Source: an uncultured Bradyrhizobium sp.
Lineage (GTDB): Bacteria > Pseudomonadota > Alphaproteobacteria > Rhizobiales > Xanthobacteraceae
Assembly (NCBI RefSeq): GCF_936943645.1
Contig: NZ_CAKZJO010000047.1
Span: forward strand, 1 to 64,000
Direction of reading: 5' to 3'
Length of the DNA stretch: 64,000 nt
The translations under genes were made by a program, and so were the position numbers. How positions within the stretch are numbered: position 1 is the first letter of the stretch; each line of letters begins with the position of its first letter. A model generated the notes under the pieces. That model was not told where the DNA came from. It worked only from the letters and a program-made list of their open reading frames with translations, and did no database searches. Below are positions 1-8,686 of the stretch, in pieces.

Positions 1-41
1 CGCATTGACACGACCAGTCTTCGCCAAACTGCTCCCTGGGG

Positions 42-70
42 TTATGGGTCCCCGCCTTCGCGGGGACGAC
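42..70. repeat. Palindromic intergenic repeat fragment
   Basis: A short GC-rich inverted repeat with arms around GTCCCCG and CGGGGAC lies in non-coding sequence at the left edge. A similar element follows the ThDP enzyme near 45360. It resembles the short palindromic repeats scattered through Bradyrhizobium intergenic DNA. No gene can be supported in bases 1-141. Confidence 0.5.
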
Positions 71-96
71 GTTGGGGAGAGAGACAGCAAAACAAT

Positions 97-123
97 AAGG
101 CGCCTGAAAAAATCAGGCGCCTT
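97..123 (-). terminator. Rho-independent terminator of the 142-912 hydrolase
   Basis: A perfect 11-bp inverted repeat (97-107 and 113-123) encloses an AAAAA loop. On the minus strand it is followed by a T-rich stretch (ATTGTTTT). It begins 19 nt after the hydrolase stop codon. Confidence 0.85.
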
Positions 124-141
124 CCGCATCACTCACTTGCT

Positions 142-912
142 TTAGCTCCGCGGATACCCCGCGGCCTCCAGGATCAAGTTCGCGACCTCCTTCGGGTGCG
201 ACACCAGCGAGAGATGGCCGGCGTCGAGCTCGACCGTGGTGGCGTTCATGCGCTTGGCGAGGAAGCGTTCCAGATCGGGATTGATGGTGTAGTCGTTCTT
301 CGACACTGCATACCAGCTCGGCTTGGAGCGCCACGCCGCCTCCGTGGTGCGGCCGGCGAAGATCGAGGCCGCGGTCGGCCATTGCACCGCGTAGAGCTCC
401 CTGGCCTGCTCCGGCTTCACGCCATTGGCGAAATACTTCAGGAACGAGTCCTCCGAGAGCTTGGTGTACCCGTCATGCTCGACGATGCCGGCACGCACCG
501 GGCCGGTCGGAAACTGCTTCGACAGTGCGACAAAGTCCTCGTTCGCATCGGGCGCGCGAGCGGCGACATAGACGAGGCCGGTGACTTTCGGATCGGTGCC
601 GACCTGGCTGATCACGGTGCCGCCCCAGGAATGGGCAACCAGCACGGTCGGCCCGTCCTGCTCGGCCAGCGCGCGCTTCGTCGCGTCGACAGAGTCCGCC
701 AGCGACGACAGAGGATTCTGGACGGCGGTGACGTGCAGGCCCGCGGCCTGGAGGATCGGAATCACCTCCGACCAGCTGGAGCCGTCGGCCCACGCGCCAT
801 GCACCAGCACGACGTTCTTCGCTTTCACGGCTTGCTGCGTCTGTGCGTGAGCAAGGCTGATCGGGGCCGCCAGCAGGCTCGCGGCGACGAAAAGGCTGCG
901 CCAAAGTGACAT
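142..912 (-). CDS. Secreted alpha/beta hydrolase
   Basis: This 256-aa protein has an N-terminal signal peptide (hydrophobic residues about 5-20, cleavage probably after AHA at 21-23), so it should act in the periplasm or outside the cell. The alpha/beta hydrolase core is clear: an LVHGAW oxyanion loop near residue 37, the nucleophile elbow AHSWGG (Ser95), and a late His in AGHLSL. It belongs to the small esterase-like group annotated simply as alpha/beta hydrolase; the substrate cannot be told. The ATG at 912 follows a GGAG ribosome site. The gene stands alone, with its own strong terminator downstream. Confidence 0.88.
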   Translation of the reverse strand: MSLWRSLFVAASLLAAPISLAHAQTQQAVKAKNVVLVHGAWADGSSWSEVIPILQAAGLHVTAVQNPLSSLADSVDATKRALAEQDGPTVLVAHSWGGTVISQVGTDPKVTGLVYVAARAPDANEDFVALSKQFPTGPVRAGIVEHDGYTKLSEDSFLKYFANGVKPEQARELYAVQWPTAASIFAGRTTEAAWRSKPSWYAVSKNDYTINPDLERFLAKRMNATTVELDAGHLSLVSHPKEVANLILEAAGYPRS

Positions 913-1224
913 GATCGTTCTCCGTCTTGTTATGGGTCGACATCAAAGGGACGGCACGTGGGGCGGCGGCGTTACGCTTGGTCACTCAGCCGTGACCGGC
1001 GCCCGTACGTGGTGATTGCGCAATCGATGCAACCTGTCGCCAGGTCCAGAACGAACATTTGCACCGGGCGCGCAGGCGTGGTGTCCGCAGTACCCGGGCA
1101 TCGTAAGATGATGAGCCGAACCCGTATTTCCGTTTCGACCGAAAACCGGGGCCGTGGACTGAACACGCAAAAAAACGCCCCGGGGCACCGGGGCGTTTTC
1201 TCAAACCTGGAAGTGGCGCGTGAC
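913..1224. other. Intergenic region between hydrolase and hsp20
   Basis: This 312-nt gap holds the hsp20 terminator at its right end and an isolated 12-bp palindrome GATTGCGCAATC at 1013-1024, about 100 nt upstream of the hydrolase start and so possibly an operator. The short reading frames here have no ribosome site or family signature. I see nothing else. Confidence 0.5.
1172..1199 (-). terminator. Rho-independent terminator of hsp20
   Basis: A 12-bp perfect stem (1172-1183 with 1188-1199) has a 4-nt loop. On the minus strand it ends in a run of T, 26 nt after the hsp20 stop. The A/T flanks on both sides mean it could also stop transcription from the other strand. Confidence 0.88.
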
Positions 1225-1698
1225 TTACGCGGCGGCTTGCGCGGCCGAGTTCTCGATCACCTGCGGCTTCGGCGCGCTGGTGTTGATCGCGATCTGGCGC
1301 GGTTTCTTCGCCTCGGGAATCTCACGGACGAGATCGACGTGAAGCAGACCGTTCTCGAGCGAGGCGTCCTTCACCTGCACGAAGTCGGCGAGCTGGAAAG
1401 CGCGCTCGAAGGCGCGCGCGGCGATGCCGCGATACAGCACTTCGGACTTCGAGTTCTCGTTGGCGACCTTCTCGCCCTTGATCGTCAGCGTATTTTCCTT
1501 CGCGACGATGGAGAGCTCGTCCTTGGCGAAGCCCGAAACCGCAACAGTGATGCGGTAGGCGTTCTCGCCGGTACGCTCGATGTTATAGGGGGGATAACCG
1601 GGGCTGGCGCCGTCCGAACCGGCCTGGTCCAGCAGGTTGAAGAGGCGGTCGAAGCCGACGGTGGAACGATAGAAGGGGGTGAGATCGTAGCTACGCAT
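1225..1698 (-). CDS. Small heat-shock protein, Hsp20/IbpA class A
   Basis: This 157-aa alpha-crystallin-domain chaperone holds unfolding proteins for the DnaK and ClpB machines. The N-terminus (MRSYDLTPFYRSTVGFDRLF) is the hallmark of rhizobial class A (IbpA-like) small Hsps. The alpha-crystallin domain spans roughly residues 35-125, with GIAARAFERAF and the typical GLL-x-VDL edge strand; a short Ala-rich tail follows. The ATG at 1698 is chosen over upstream codons because it follows GGAGGACTTGACC and starts the family motif. The leader is ROSE-like and an RpoH-type promoter lies upstream, both described separately. This is one of the surest calls in the window. Confidence 0.95.
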   Translation of the reverse strand: MRSYDLTPFYRSTVGFDRLFNLLDQAGSDGASPGYPPYNIERTGENAYRITVAVSGFAKDELSIVAKENTLTIKGEKVANENSKSEVLYRGIAARAFERAFQLADFVQVKDASLENGLLHVDLVREIPEAKKPRQIAINTSAPKPQVIENSAAQAAA

Positions 1699-1808
1699 GG
1701 TCAAGTCCTCCATTGAGCGACTGTTGGCAACCCGCCCGCCAATCGGGCCGGGCTTTCGTCTGTGTGCAGCCTGATGTTCCGGTTCCGAAACACTGGTAGC
1801 GGCCTGCA
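1699..1808 (-). promoter_or_regulatory. ROSE-like RNA thermometer in hsp20 leader
   Basis: The predicted 110-nt leader folds into successive hairpins. GTGCAG near the 5' end pairs with CTGCAC; a GC stem CCCG(G)CCCG/CGGGCGGG follows. The last hairpin sequesters the Shine-Dalgarno site: UCGCU pairs with AGGA across CAAUGG, leaving a bulged G. UYGCU opposite the SD, with a G bulge, is the conserved core of ROSE elements, which in Bradyrhizobium repress small Hsp translation at low temperature. The fold was done by eye. Confidence 0.7.
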
Positions 1809-1815
1809 CGAAGGT

Positions 1816-1844
1816 GATATGGGTGAGGCGAGACGGCGTTCAAG
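1816..1844 (-). promoter_or_regulatory. RpoH (sigma-32)-type promoter of hsp20
   Basis: On the minus strand CTTGAAC (1838-1844) and ACCCATATC (1816-1824) are separated by exactly 13 nt. This closely fits the heat-shock consensus CTTGAA / CCCCATNT with 13-14 nt spacing. Transcription would start near 1808, giving the leader described above. Confidence 0.6.
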
Positions 1845-1903
1845 AGGGCGGCATTGGCGCCTTTTCGGCGCTTGAACCCCTTGATTTGCAGCACTTCCCA
1901 CCT

Positions 1904-2851
1904 ATGACGCTGGTCTCGATCCCGTCCAACCCAGTCCCTGAAAACGTCGTCAGCGGCACCATCAAGACCCCCGATGGTGTCGAGCTGCGCTTTGCGCGCT
2001 GGGCGCCTCCGGCGAACCGCAAGGGCACGGTCTGCGTCTTCACCGGGCGCAGCGAGCAGATCGAGAAATATTTCGAGACCGTGCGCGACCTGCGCGACCG
2101 CGGCTTTGCGGTGGCGATGGTCGACTGGCGCGGGCAGGGCCACTCCTCGCGCCGCCTGCGCGACCCGCGCAAGGGCTATGTGCGCGATTTCTCCGATTTC
2201 GAGATCGACGTCGAGTCCTTCGTGCAGCAGGTGGTGCTGCCGGATTGCCCGCCGCCGTTCTTCGCACTGGCCCATTCCATGGGCGGCACGGTCATGCTGC
2301 GGGTGGCGCATGCCGGCAAGCGCTGGTTCGACCGCATGGTGCTGTCGGCACCGATGATCGACCTGCCCGGCCGCACCACCTCGTTTCCGGTGCGTACATT
2401 GCTGAAGACGATGCGCTTGCTCGGGCAGGGCGGCCGTTACGTCCCTGGCGGCAGCGATCGCATCACCGGGCTCGATCCCTTCATCAACAATCCCGTGACC
2501 AGTGATCCGGTCCGCTATGCCCGCAATGCCGCGATCCTGGAGGAGGATCCGACGCTCGGACTGGCGTCGCCGACCGTGGCCTGGGCCGATACCGCCTTCC
2601 GGGCGATGCACACCTTCAAGGGCACGCACTACCCCTCCGAGATCCGCCAGCCGATCCTGATGCTGGCGGCCTCCAACGACACCGTGGTCTCGACCGCGGC
2701 GATCGAGGAGTTCGCCTATCATTTGCGCGCCGGCTCGCACCTCGTGATCGCCGGTGCCAAGCACGAGATCCTGCAGGAGCAGGACCGCTACCGCTCCCAG
2801 TTCTGGGCCGCCTTCGACGCCTTCGTGCCGGGCACGCCGCTGTTCAAGTGA
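1904..2851 (+). CDS. Alpha/beta hydrolase, lysophospholipase/monoglyceride lipase-like
   Basis: This 315-aa cytosolic serine hydrolase is of the hydrolase_4 (serine aminopeptidase S33 / PldB) type. The VCVFTGRSE oxyanion strand (about 43-51), VDWRGQGHS (74-81), the nucleophile elbow ALAHSMGG (Ser125), an Asp in AASNDTVV and a final His in GAKHEIL supply a full triad. It probably cleaves lysophospholipid or monoacylglycerol esters. The ATG at 1904 is preferred because upstream codons fall inside the divergent hsp20 promoter, though no strong ribosome site is visible. It is transcribed away from hsp20. Confidence 0.85.
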   Translation: MTLVSIPSNPVPENVVSGTIKTPDGVELRFARWAPPANRKGTVCVFTGRSEQIEKYFETVRDLRDRGFAVAMVDWRGQGHSSRRLRDPRKGYVRDFSDFEIDVESFVQQVVLPDCPPPFFALAHSMGGTVMLRVAHAGKRWFDRMVLSAPMIDLPGRTTSFPVRTLLKTMRLLGQGGRYVPGGSDRITGLDPFINNPVTSDPVRYARNAAILEEDPTLGLASPTVAWADTAFRAMHTFKGTHYPSEIRQPILMLAASNDTVVSTAAIEEFAYHLRAGSHLVIAGAKHEILQEQDRYRSQFWAAFDAFVPGTPLFK

Positions 2852-2865
2852 GGATACATCCGCGA

Positions 2866-3012
2866 AGGCGGTGCGCCCCCTCGCCCCGTTCTTACGTGGA
2901 GAGGGTTGGGGTGAGGGGCCTCTCTCCACACGCGAGATCGTCGAGAGACCTGTACCCCCTCACCCGGATCGCAAGAGCGATCCGACCTCTCCCCGCAAGC
3001 GGGGCGAGGTAA
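2866..3012. repeat. Composite palindromic repeat
   Basis: Non-coding DNA between two convergent genes is filled with imperfect inverted repeats. Arms such as CCTCGCCCCGTTCTTACG and CCGCAAGCGGGGCGAGG enclose smaller palindromes (GATCGCAAGAGCGATC). The same elements recur at 38830-39060 and 49466-49622. This is a Bradyrhizobium-type repeat that may serve as a bidirectional transcript end. Confidence 0.75.
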
Positions 3013-3020
3013 GAAGGCCG

Positions 3021-5774
3021 CTACAACGTCTTTAGATACTCGATCAGGTCATAGCGCTCGGCGTCGTCCTTGAACGCGCGGCCGATGACGCCGTCGCGCT
3101 TGGGCTCACCGGGCTTGCGCTCAAAGGAATGGCCGAGCACGCTGTTGCCCTGGACCGGCTGGCCATCGGATCCCGTCGCGGTGAACTCGGTCTCCCCCGT
3201 CTTGCACTTCTCGTTGGCGGCAACGGCAAAGCCGACCGTCACGGGATCATAGTCGCGGCGGCCCATGCAGAATTTGGTCGGGCGCTCGCTCGCCGGCTTC
3301 AGCAGCCAATACAGCGAAGGCACCGAGCCATTGTGCAGGTAAGGCGCGGTGGCCCAGATGCCGTTCAGCGGCCGCGCGCGGTAGCGCGGATCGGGCGCCG
3401 GATTGAGACAGTTCTTGCGCGCCAGATTCCACATCTTTGCGCGTTCGGCCTCCGGCACCTTCTCGTCGTCCATCCATTTGCGGGCAACGAGATCGACCAC
3501 CGTCATGAGGCCGAGCGCATAGACCATCTCATTGGGCGACTTGCTCGCAGTCGGGATCTCGCATTGCCACCAGGTCTGGAGGTCGGCGGTGTTCACCTTC
3601 AGAAAGCTGGGCACATCGACGATCCTGTTGCTGAGCACGAGCGACTGCTCGGGATCGGTGCTGATCTCCTTCTGCGGGATCGTGACGGCGTTCAGCACCT
3701 TGCTGTCGCCGCTCGGCTCCCAATGCGACGACGACCAGAAGGCCGGGGTGCTGATATCAGGCAAATGGCATCCGGAGCACATCTCGGCGTAGATCTTGCG
3801 GCCGTTCTCGACCTTCTTCTGGTCGATCCTCCAGGCGTCGCCGAGAATCTGCGACGGCCATTTCGGCGCCAGCAGGCCACCGAACTTCGGTTCGGCCGAC
3901 TTGAACGGATCGGGGCCCCGGAGCATGTCCTCGATCCAGCCGAGTGTCCTGATATTGACCGAGGATCGCCAGATCCTGTCGTCCGGATAGGCGTCGGACA
4001 GATTGAGCAGCGCGGTGACGCCGAGCGCTTCGCCGGCATTGCGGATCAGCGGCTGCTCGATCGAGGCGTCATACTGGGCGAACTTGAACCAGGGCACGGT
4101 CCAGATCGCAGGATAGCTGACCGGCGCGTCCTGCGCGTGCAGGTTCTTCTCGAATCCCTTGACCCCGCTCAGCGCGAGGTCCTGCGAGAAGACCTGGTTG
4201 CCGATGCGATTGAGGGCGTCGAGGCGGCCGAACCCTTCCTCGGTGTCCGTCTGCACCTTCTTGTCCCAGGTCTGCTTGTGCTTGATCGTGTCGTCGTACT
4301 TCTTCTGCCAGTCGATCAGGAATGTGCCGATCGCGCTGAGCTTCTGCTTGAGCGCGGCGCGGTCCGCCTTGCTGGCATCAGGACCGAGCACGCGGTCGGC
4401 AAAGCGGTTGAAGCGGAACGGAACGTACAGGGTGTAGGCGATCGACAGGCCGGTGGAGAGCTCCAGCTTCTTCAGGTCGGTCATCGCCGGGCCGCCGTCG
4501 AAGCGGACGTCCACGCCCTGGTAATGGATCTGGCCGGTATGGCAGGCCGCGCAGGTCAGCCCGATCTTGTCTTCCTCGCGACGGCCGGTCGCGGGATCGA
4601 CCACGCCGGTCATCCGCGCGAAACCGACCGGCAGGCCGTCGACGTTCTCCGCCGGCGTCCACCTGGCCGACCAGTCCGGCACCTGCGTCGTGTCATAGAC
4701 ATTGGCGTAACCGAAGCGGCGCAACGTGGTCGTGTCGGTCTGGATCGACTGCGGGCTCGGGATGAAGCCGAAGCGTTCGAGATAAGCGCTGTCCTTCATC
4801 ATGCCCGGCTTCGACAGCAGATGCAGTCGCGGCTGCTCCAGCGCCATGAACCATTCATAGGGCACCGGGAAGGTCGCGGTGCCCTGGCTCGCATGGTGGA
4901 ACCAGTGCCGGTCCTTCAGCGACCAGTTCTGGTCGAGCCAGTAAGCGGCCTTTGCCGCGGGCGCCGCAGGCAGGGGCGGCGGCAGAAGATTCACCAGGAT
5001 GCCCTTTTGCGGCAGCATGGCCCGGATCTGGTTGGGGAATTCGGCCACCGCGACGAGGCCAACGAGCCCTATGGCGATCAGCCAGGCCGCAAGCTTGAGG
5101 GCGCCCCGCACCACGCGTTGGCAGGTCGACAGCACCGGCGGGACCAGAAGCTGGTTGATGCGCGCGGGGAATTGGCGCTCGTTGAACAGCGTGCGCACAT
5201 CGGCGACGCTGAGATAGCGATCCTCGCCCGTGCCCTTGCCGATGATTTTCAAGAGGATCGGCCATTCGAACTTCATCAGCAGCGGGTAGTACCAGCGCGC
5301 AGCGCTGCCGGCGCGCTTGAGGTTGTCGCGCATGAAGACGTCGATTTCCGAGGCATTGAGGCCCGGCTCGGAGCCGCCGTTCGGGTCGGTGTAGGTCCGG
5401 CCGTAGCTCGCAAACCGCGCGATCTCGTCTTCGTTGACCTTGCCGTCGACGCCGAGGATGCGCGAGCCGGCGCCGCGCTTGTCCAGCGGGCCGCCGCGCA
5501 GCGCGTCGAGCTGCGCACCCGAGACGATGCTCTTGAAGATGTGACCGAGGCCGTTGGCGATCAGCGCCACCCCGCGGACCTGGACACGCGCCGAGGCCTT
5601 TTTCAGCCCGGTCTCGCCGGTTGCGTTCGCGATCGTCTCGGACAGCTTGCCGAGCGGGACGGTGCCGCCCTCGACGAAGCCTTCGCCGACGAGGCCGCGC
5701 AGGAAGGGGCAGGGATTGTTCGGCGAGACCTGGATCGAGGGATTGAATGGCGGTTTCGAAGCGGGGTCATGCAT
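3021..5774 (-). CDS. Membrane-anchored di-heme cytochrome c protein with PCP-motif N-terminus
   Basis: This 917-aa protein has three parts. Residues 1-220 carry PCPFLRGLVGEGFV (from 21), which resembles the heme-thiolate (peroxidase family 2) proximal Cys motif, plus an EF-hand-like VDGKVNEDE (109-117). A single membrane helix lies at about 226-246. The rest holds two c-type heme sites, CAACH (408-412) and CSGCH (666-670), as in cytochrome c peroxidase-like redox proteins, so this part should face the periplasm. The ATG at 5774 is chosen; a TTG at 5822 would add 16 residues. The role is probably electron transfer or peroxide/substrate oxidation; the substrate is unknown. Confidence 0.75.
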   Translation of the reverse strand: MHDPASKPPFNPSIQVSPNNPCPFLRGLVGEGFVEGGTVPLGKLSETIANATGETGLKKASARVQVRGVALIANGLGHIFKSIVSGAQLDALRGGPLDKRGAGSRILGVDGKVNEDEIARFASYGRTYTDPNGGSEPGLNASEIDVFMRDNLKRAGSAARWYYPLLMKFEWPILLKIIGKGTGEDRYLSVADVRTLFNERQFPARINQLLVPPVLSTCQRVVRGALKLAAWLIAIGLVGLVAVAEFPNQIRAMLPQKGILVNLLPPPLPAAPAAKAAYWLDQNWSLKDRHWFHHASQGTATFPVPYEWFMALEQPRLHLLSKPGMMKDSAYLERFGFIPSPQSIQTDTTTLRRFGYANVYDTTQVPDWSARWTPAENVDGLPVGFARMTGVVDPATGRREEDKIGLTCAACHTGQIHYQGVDVRFDGGPAMTDLKKLELSTGLSIAYTLYVPFRFNRFADRVLGPDASKADRAALKQKLSAIGTFLIDWQKKYDDTIKHKQTWDKKVQTDTEEGFGRLDALNRIGNQVFSQDLALSGVKGFEKNLHAQDAPVSYPAIWTVPWFKFAQYDASIEQPLIRNAGEALGVTALLNLSDAYPDDRIWRSSVNIRTLGWIEDMLRGPDPFKSAEPKFGGLLAPKWPSQILGDAWRIDQKKVENGRKIYAEMCSGCHLPDISTPAFWSSSHWEPSGDSKVLNAVTIPQKEISTDPEQSLVLSNRIVDVPSFLKVNTADLQTWWQCEIPTASKSPNEMVYALGLMTVVDLVARKWMDDEKVPEAERAKMWNLARKNCLNPAPDPRYRARPLNGIWATAPYLHNGSVPSLYWLLKPASERPTKFCMGRRDYDPVTVGFAVAANEKCKTGETEFTATGSDGQPVQGNSVLGHSFERKPGEPKRDGVIGRAFKDDAERYDLIEYLKTL

Positions 5775-5971
5775 GGCCCAAAATCCTGAAAACGGCGAAT
5801 CGTGAAATGGCGCGCCGATCAAGCGCTGAAAGTCCTAACAAACTGGCAGCAAGCTATACTACTTGAGCGTGTGGCGAAGTGTGGCCGAATTCACTGTCCT
5901 GTCAATAAAAGCAGGCGTGTTCCGGCCAGGAAAGTGCGTGGACAACCGGCGGCCGACTGGCAGCCTGCCGG

Positions 5972-7768
5972 TCAGGATTCGGCGGCGCGTTTGACGTCGC
6001 TCTGCACCAGGGTCAGTCGACCCAGCGGCACGCCCGCCTTGAGCAGTCCCTCGCGATAATGGGCGATGTCCTCGGGGCGCTTCCAGTGGAAGTTGCGCAG
6101 GTGACGATCGACGTTGAGGGTCGGGTAGTTGCGCATCAGCACCAAAGTGGCTTCGCTCGCCTCGGCGGTCCGCCCCAACTGGGCCAGCGCCGCGGCGCGG
6201 ATCGCCAGCGCCTGCATGTGGTTGGGGTTGATGTAAAGCTGCTCGCGCGCCCATGACAGGGTCGCGTCATATTGGCGCAACAGATAATGGCTGAAGGCGT
6301 TCAGGGCCGCCCATTGATAGCGCGGGTCGCTGTTGTCACGCTGCGCGGCCATCGAAAACAGCTCGATCGCCTCGCGGTGCTCGCCGATGACGAAATGGCA
6401 GATGCCGAGCACGCCGCGTGCGCCATTGTCGTAGGGATTGAGCGCGACGGCGCGCTTGGCGGCGTCCATCGCGGCCTCGTAATGCCCTTCCATGGCATGC
6501 GCCCAGGACAGGATCGAGAACGCGAAGGAGGAGCGCGGGTCGAGCCGGACGCTGGTTTCGGCGAGGTTCATCGCCTCGGCCCACATCTCGCGCGTGCCCT
6601 TGACCCAGCCGAACTGGATGCTCTGGATCTGGATCGTGGCGAGATAGGCGTGGGCGATCGACAGTTTGGGATCGAGCCGGATGGCCTCCCGGAACAGCTC
6701 GACCGCGGTGGCCAGGTCTTCCTTGGTCTGCCGGTAGTAGTGCGACAGTCCCTTGAGGAAACGGTCCCAGGCGCTCACGTCGGTCGAGAGCCGCGCCGGC
6801 GCCGACGCCTCGGCCCGGACGATCTCGGTGGCGATGGCGGCGGACAGGTTGGTGGTGATCTCGTCCTGCATCGCGAAGAGATCGCCGATGTCGCGGTCGT
6901 AGCGGCCGGTCCAGAGCTGCTCGCCGGTCTCCGGCGCGATCAGCTCGGCGGTGACGCGGATCTTGGCACCGGCGCGCCGCACCGAGCCCTGGATCAGATA
7001 GGTGGCGTCGATCTCGCGCGCGATCAGGCGCGTGCTGGTGTTCTTGCCCTTGAAGGCGAAGGTCGAGTTGCGGCTCAGCACGCGATAGAAGGATTGCAGC
7101 GACAGCGCGTGGATCAGATCCTCGGTGAGGCCGTCGGAGAAATATTCATCCTGGGCGTCGCTGAGATTGGCGAAGGGCAGCACGCCGACGATCGCGGTGC
7201 GGTACTGTTGCGAGAGGGCGGATGCCTCCCGTAGTTCGGGCGCGAGCGCCGGTGCGCCCTCGGGCGTCCAGGTAAAGACCCCGAGCGGATCCTTGATGTT
7301 CTTGAAGCGATGGTTGCCGGCATCGACCAGCGGCACGGTGAGATGCTTGCTGGCTTCGCGATGGGCCTTGGCCGAGATTGCGAACCCGCCGGGGCTCGCC
7401 ACCGATTCCAGGCGGACGGCAATGTTGACATCGTCACCGAACACCTCGTCCTCGTCGGCGATGACGTCGCCCATGTGGATGCCGAGGCGGAACTGCATGG
7501 CGCGGTCGGCGGGAAGATGGTGATTGCGCTCCGCCATCAGCGTCTGCATCGCGACCGCGGCCTCGGTGGCACCGACGATGGAGGGGAACTCCAGCAGGAA
7601 GCCGTCGCCGGTGTTCTTCACGACGCGGCCGCCGTGATTGAGGATGATCGGGTGGATCGCGGCGCGATGGGCCTTGAAGGCGGCATGGGTGCCGGCCTCG
7701 TCGCGACCCATCATGCGTGAATAGCCGGCGACATCGGCGCAGACGATGGCGGCCAGACGTCTTTCCAT
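5972..7768 (-). CDS. Class III adenylate/guanylate cyclase with TPR region
   Basis: This 598-aa protein starts with a cyclase homology domain (1-165). It shows metal-binding Asp12 (CADVAGYS) and Asp55 (NTGDGFLL), and the transition-state pair Asn115/Arg119 in DVNIAVRLE, so it should be active. A middle domain (about 200-330: VLPFANLSD, FSDGLTEDLI, SVRRAGAKIRVTAEL) is the TolB-like/FlgO-like module commonly attached to these cyclases. The C-terminal 230 residues are tetratricopeptide repeats. The ATG at 7768 follows GGAG. This architecture is abundant in Bradyrhizobium; the signal sensed is unknown. No signal peptide is seen. Confidence 0.85.
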   Translation of the reverse strand: MERRLAAIVCADVAGYSRMMGRDEAGTHAAFKAHRAAIHPIILNHGGRVVKNTGDGFLLEFPSIVGATEAAVAMQTLMAERNHHLPADRAMQFRLGIHMGDVIADEDEVFGDDVNIAVRLESVASPGGFAISAKAHREASKHLTVPLVDAGNHRFKNIKDPLGVFTWTPEGAPALAPELREASALSQQYRTAIVGVLPFANLSDAQDEYFSDGLTEDLIHALSLQSFYRVLSRNSTFAFKGKNTSTRLIAREIDATYLIQGSVRRAGAKIRVTAELIAPETGEQLWTGRYDRDIGDLFAMQDEITTNLSAAIATEIVRAEASAPARLSTDVSAWDRFLKGLSHYYRQTKEDLATAVELFREAIRLDPKLSIAHAYLATIQIQSIQFGWVKGTREMWAEAMNLAETSVRLDPRSSFAFSILSWAHAMEGHYEAAMDAAKRAVALNPYDNGARGVLGICHFVIGEHREAIELFSMAAQRDNSDPRYQWAALNAFSHYLLRQYDATLSWAREQLYINPNHMQALAIRAAALAQLGRTAEASEATLVLMRNYPTLNVDRHLRNFHWKRPEDIAHYREGLLKAGVPLGRLTLVQSDVKRAAES

Positions 7769-7987
7769 ATTCTCGGAGCTCCAAGGGAGGACAGACCGGC
7801 CACGACGTGGCAGTCGCCTCGAATCCCGCATTTCAAGAACCTCACCTTTATAAAGCAGATGGGGCCGAGCGATAGTAGGATCCGCATTGCAAATTCGAGG
7901 TAAATCCTCCGCAATCCCGATGGTGGACGGAGAGGGACGAACCGACTAAGCCCGTTCACCGGGGCCGAGGGTGAGGGCACGTCACAT

Positions 7988-8620
7988 ATGTTGGGCATTC
8001 ACGAAATCTGGCTGTTCATCCTGTCGGGCGTGCTGCTCAACATCACGCCGGGGCCGGACTCGGTCTACGTCATCGGCCGCAGCATGCAGATGGGCTGGCG
8101 GGGCGGGGCCGCCGCCGCATTCGGGATCAGTTGCGGCTGCTTTGTCCATGTCGCTGGCGCCGCGATCGGCCTTTCGGCTTTGCTGATGGCTTCATCCACC
8201 GCCTTCTCGATCCTGAAGCTGGTCGGCGCAGCCTATCTGGTCGTCACGGGATTGCAGATGCTGTGGTCACGGCCGGTGCTGACGGCGGTGAGGGACGAAG
8301 CCGAGCGGAGCTCGCTGCGGCGGGTCTTCCTCCAGGGCGTCTTCACCAACGCGCTCAATCCCAAGGTCGCGCTGTTCTTCCTGGCCTTCCTGCCGCAATT
8401 CGTCGCAGCCGATTCGTCGCACAAGCCGCTCGCCTTCCTGACGCTGGGCTTGATCTTCATCTTCACGGGAACTCTGTGGTGCCTGGTGCTGGCGGCGTTT
8501 GCGGCGAAGGCCGCTCACCGGTTGCGCCAGTCCGAAGGCGCGATCGCCTGGGTCAATCGCGCGCTCGGCGGTCTCTTCATCTATCTCGGCATCCGCGTCG
8601 CCATGCTGGAGACGCGGTAG
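7988..8620 (+). CDS. LysE/RhtB family amino acid exporter
   Basis: This 210-aa inner-membrane protein has about six hydrophobic helices. The family signature is at the N-terminus: ITPGPDSVYVIGRS followed by G-rich GWRGGAAAAFGISCG, and GVFTNALNPKVALFFLAF in the middle (the NPK motif). Members export amino acids or homoserine lactone-like compounds by proton antiport; the substrate here cannot be told. The ATG at 7988 follows GAGGGTGAGGG. The GFA gene follows 66 nt downstream on the same strand. Confidence 0.88.
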   Translation: MLGIHEIWLFILSGVLLNITPGPDSVYVIGRSMQMGWRGGAAAAFGISCGCFVHVAGAAIGLSALLMASSTAFSILKLVGAAYLVVTGLQMLWSRPVLTAVRDEAERSSLRRVFLQGVFTNALNPKVALFFLAFLPQFVAADSSHKPLAFLTLGLIFIFTGTLWCLVLAAFAAKAAHRLRQSEGAIAWVNRALGGLFIYLGIRVAMLETR

Positions 8621-8686
8621 CCTCATTCGAACGAATGAGGTTCGGTGCGCAATCGGCCCAAGAGAGGTCGCGCAGGGGAGGTCTTA

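Noticed and set aside
1013..1024. GATTGCGCAATC as a FixK site
   Set aside because: It is a palindrome, but lacks the TTGAT-N4-ATCAA form and spacing; kept only as an unnamed dyad in the gap description.
1691..2929. A 412-codon minus-strand frame across the 1904-2851 hydrolase
   Set aside because: The sense strand has a complete hydrolase triad; the antisense frame has no family pattern.
3129..5789. An 886-codon plus-strand open frame opposite the cytochrome gene
   Set aside because: It is rich in Arg, Gly and His in the pattern of an antisense frame, and the opposite strand has clear heme motifs and a membrane helix.
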